A stretch of 64,000 nt of DNA, from contig OX463859.1 of assembly GCA_949825065.1 (NCBI GenBank), forward strand, positions 10,441,606 to 10,505,605, given 5' to 3'. A model generated the notes under the pieces. It was not told where the DNA came from and ran no database searches. It saw only the letters and a list, made by a program, of their open reading frames with translations. The stretch comes from Odontocerum albicorne (Eukaryota; Arthropoda; Insecta; Trichoptera; Odontoceridae). Below, in pieces: positions 62,833 to 64,000 of the stretch. Position numbers and translations under genes: made by a program. Position 1 is the first letter of the stretch. Every line of letters begins with the position of its first letter.

Positions 62833-63224
62833 TCCTTATGAAACCTGTGCAGTCTTTCTTTCTTACCCGAAATGTTGAATACGTTAATCTAGGTACAAGA
62901 AGAATGTCCACAAAATAACTGAAGGTTTATCGGGAAATTCGGTCACTTTATTGTCTTCAATGGAAAACGTCTCTCTATGACATCAATTCTATAGCCTCTT
63001 AATTGCCCTCAACTTCCATGTTTTCACATCTTACAATAAAACGGACAAGACTTTTGATAGTCGTATCATTGACCAGACGTATCATCTTTCATATCTTCTT
63101 CAGACGAACTTACTGCCCGTTTTGTAATGACAGTTCTACTTTTGGCAGTCGTATTATTGACCAGTCGTATCATCTTTCAGTTAAATCTTTGAATTGTGTG
63201 TTTCTTAATATCATTTTTATATTA
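62833..63224. other. unassigned; internal duplication
   Basis: TCGTATCATTGACCAGACGT (63,061) recurs as TCGTATTATTGACCAGTCGT (63,149), each followed by ATCATCTTTCA. No gene seen. Confidence 0.45.
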
Positions 63225-63385
63225 TATCGGCTTTAGGTGTAGTGTAGTTTATTGTGTAGTTTTCATGTAACGTCATAAATTTGGTAAGTCCTCTCAAAAA
63301 GGAGTTGGCCTTAAGTGCTTCCTAAAGCTACATACGCCACCCAAATCTCTAATATACCACAGGACCTGCAACGGCAAAAGCAGTA
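63225..63385 (-). repeat. family F repeat, short copy
   Basis: Begins TATCGGCTTTAGGTGTAGTG like 42,330, and ends TGCTTCCTAAAGCTACATAC, GCCACCCAAATCTCTA like 43,217-43,250. It looks like an internally deleted form of the 42.2-43.3 kb element. Confidence 0.5.
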
Positions 63386-63478
63386 TTATAATAATCGTAC
63401 TTCGCCCTATTGGATTGATTTGGCGATGTTGGCCGCATACGGTCCGCTGGCCGCGTACTGAATAGGTATGGTCTATAC

Positions 63479-63672
63479 CAGTGTTTCCCAACGTGGGCCA
63501 CACGCCCCACAGGGAGGCAATTTGATTTTTAAGGGGGGCAATTCGAAAATTGACTCGTTCAGAGTTTAGTCGTATTTTGATCGCTTTGTCGCGTCACCGT
63601 TACGTAGGGGGGGCATAAGAATTTTAGAAAGGCTTAGGTGGGGCATAGCATAAAAAACGTTGGGAAACACTG
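63479..63672. mobile_element. hAT-type MITE with TSD
   Basis: A 194-bp element with perfect terminal inverted repeats CAGTGTTTCCCAACGT (left) and ACGTTGGGAAACACTG (right), the hAT-type start. The 8-bp target duplication GTCTATAC (63,471-63,478) / GTCTAGAC (63,673-63,680) differs at one base and fits the hAT preference nTnnnnAn. The interior is non-coding, with G-runs (AAGGGGGGCA, TAGGGGGGGCATAAG). Confidence 0.93.
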
Positions 63673-63849
63673 GTCTAGACTCTAGCTAGAGCATAACTAA
63701 TAAAGAACCTTTTAATTAATGGTTATTAGTTAGATCGTGTTCATATTTTTCAGAAGAAAATAAATTATAAATAAAGGAAAATATTTTAATTCGAATGCGG
63801 CTCTGAAAAATCAATGCAAATTTTCATTTCCACCCTTAAGTGGCGCAAG

Positions 63850-64000
63850 TTTTCACCATATTGGCTATCGGTCGTTAAGTTAACTCTCCATGACCGTATA
63901 TTACCACGCTTTGTCACCCCTGCAGTTCATGATGGAGTTCCGGCCCCTCCCCCGAGCGTGCCATAGCACCCACTATATAAGGGATGCAACTTGTTAACTG
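63850..64000 (+). promoter_or_regulatory. TATA promoter-like sequence at the window edge
   Basis: A G+C-rich stretch (GGAGTTCCGGCCCCTCCCCC, GAGCGTGCC) is followed by CCCACTATATAAGGGATGC, with a TATATAAGG box at 63,974-63,982. A start site about 30 bp downstream would fall just beyond the window, so the gene, if real, is off the right end. Confidence 0.4.

Overview
The window is a gene-poor, repeat-dense, A+T-rich stretch of insect nuclear DNA. I infer Lepidoptera, with moderate confidence, from the mix of elements: 3' ends of RTE-type and CR1/Jockey-type non-LTR retrotransposons, a DD34D mariner, a tRNA-derived SINE and Helitron relics. There is no operon structure, no true tRNA or rRNA gene and no complete host gene. 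The only intact protein-coding gene is a mariner transposase at 3,250-4,290 (minus), inside an element with recognisable inverted repeats and TA target duplications. Family names used below (RTE-1, LINE-A to LINE-K, SINE-1, SNAP-1, families D and F) are local labels for copies I matched to one another by eye.

Layout. 0-5 kb: LINE-C and LINE-B relics, a 5'-truncated RTE-1 insertion with a 17-bp target site duplication (TSD), an inverted-repeat element, a LINE-G insertion with TSD, the intact mariner, a LINE-A 3' end and a full-length SINE-1. 6-14 kb: a mariner relic, LINE-C relics, a perfect 79-bp palindrome, a LINE-E end, a SNAP-1 foldback and a 30-bp minisatellite. 14.7-16.8 kb: the longest LINE relic, with endonuclease and reverse transcriptase. 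17-30 kb: further LINE-A/C/H ends, a mariner-like element holding two other mobile elements, LINE-G with TSD, SNAP-1 with TSD and a foldback MITE. 30-40 kb: several tandem arrays (69, 48, about 163, about 60 and 93 bp) and a Helitron helicase relic. 40-50 kb: LINE relics on both strands and promoter-like patches. 51-56 kb: a 100-bp array and a 2.4-kb satellite with higher-order structure. 56.5-58 kb: a Helitron 3' end and a second RTE-1 insertion inside a 135-bp tandem repeat. 58-64 kb: LINE and SINE relics, a hAT MITE with TSD, and a TATA-type promoter-like sequence running off the right end.

How the pieces relate. SINE-1 and LINE-A share the same 3' tail, so LINE-A machinery probably mobilised SINE-1. 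Three tandem arrays (34.4-35.1, 51.0-51.8 and 53.6-56.0 kb) contain pieces of these mobile elements, so satellites here appear to have been seeded by transposon fragments. The best candidates for host function are promoter and first-exon-like patches at 22.6, 37.5, 47.4 and 63.97 kb, all low confidence. The signal least explained by known features is a dispersed octamer, TACGAGTA, which I count 24 times on the two strands against roughly 2-3 expected from base composition.
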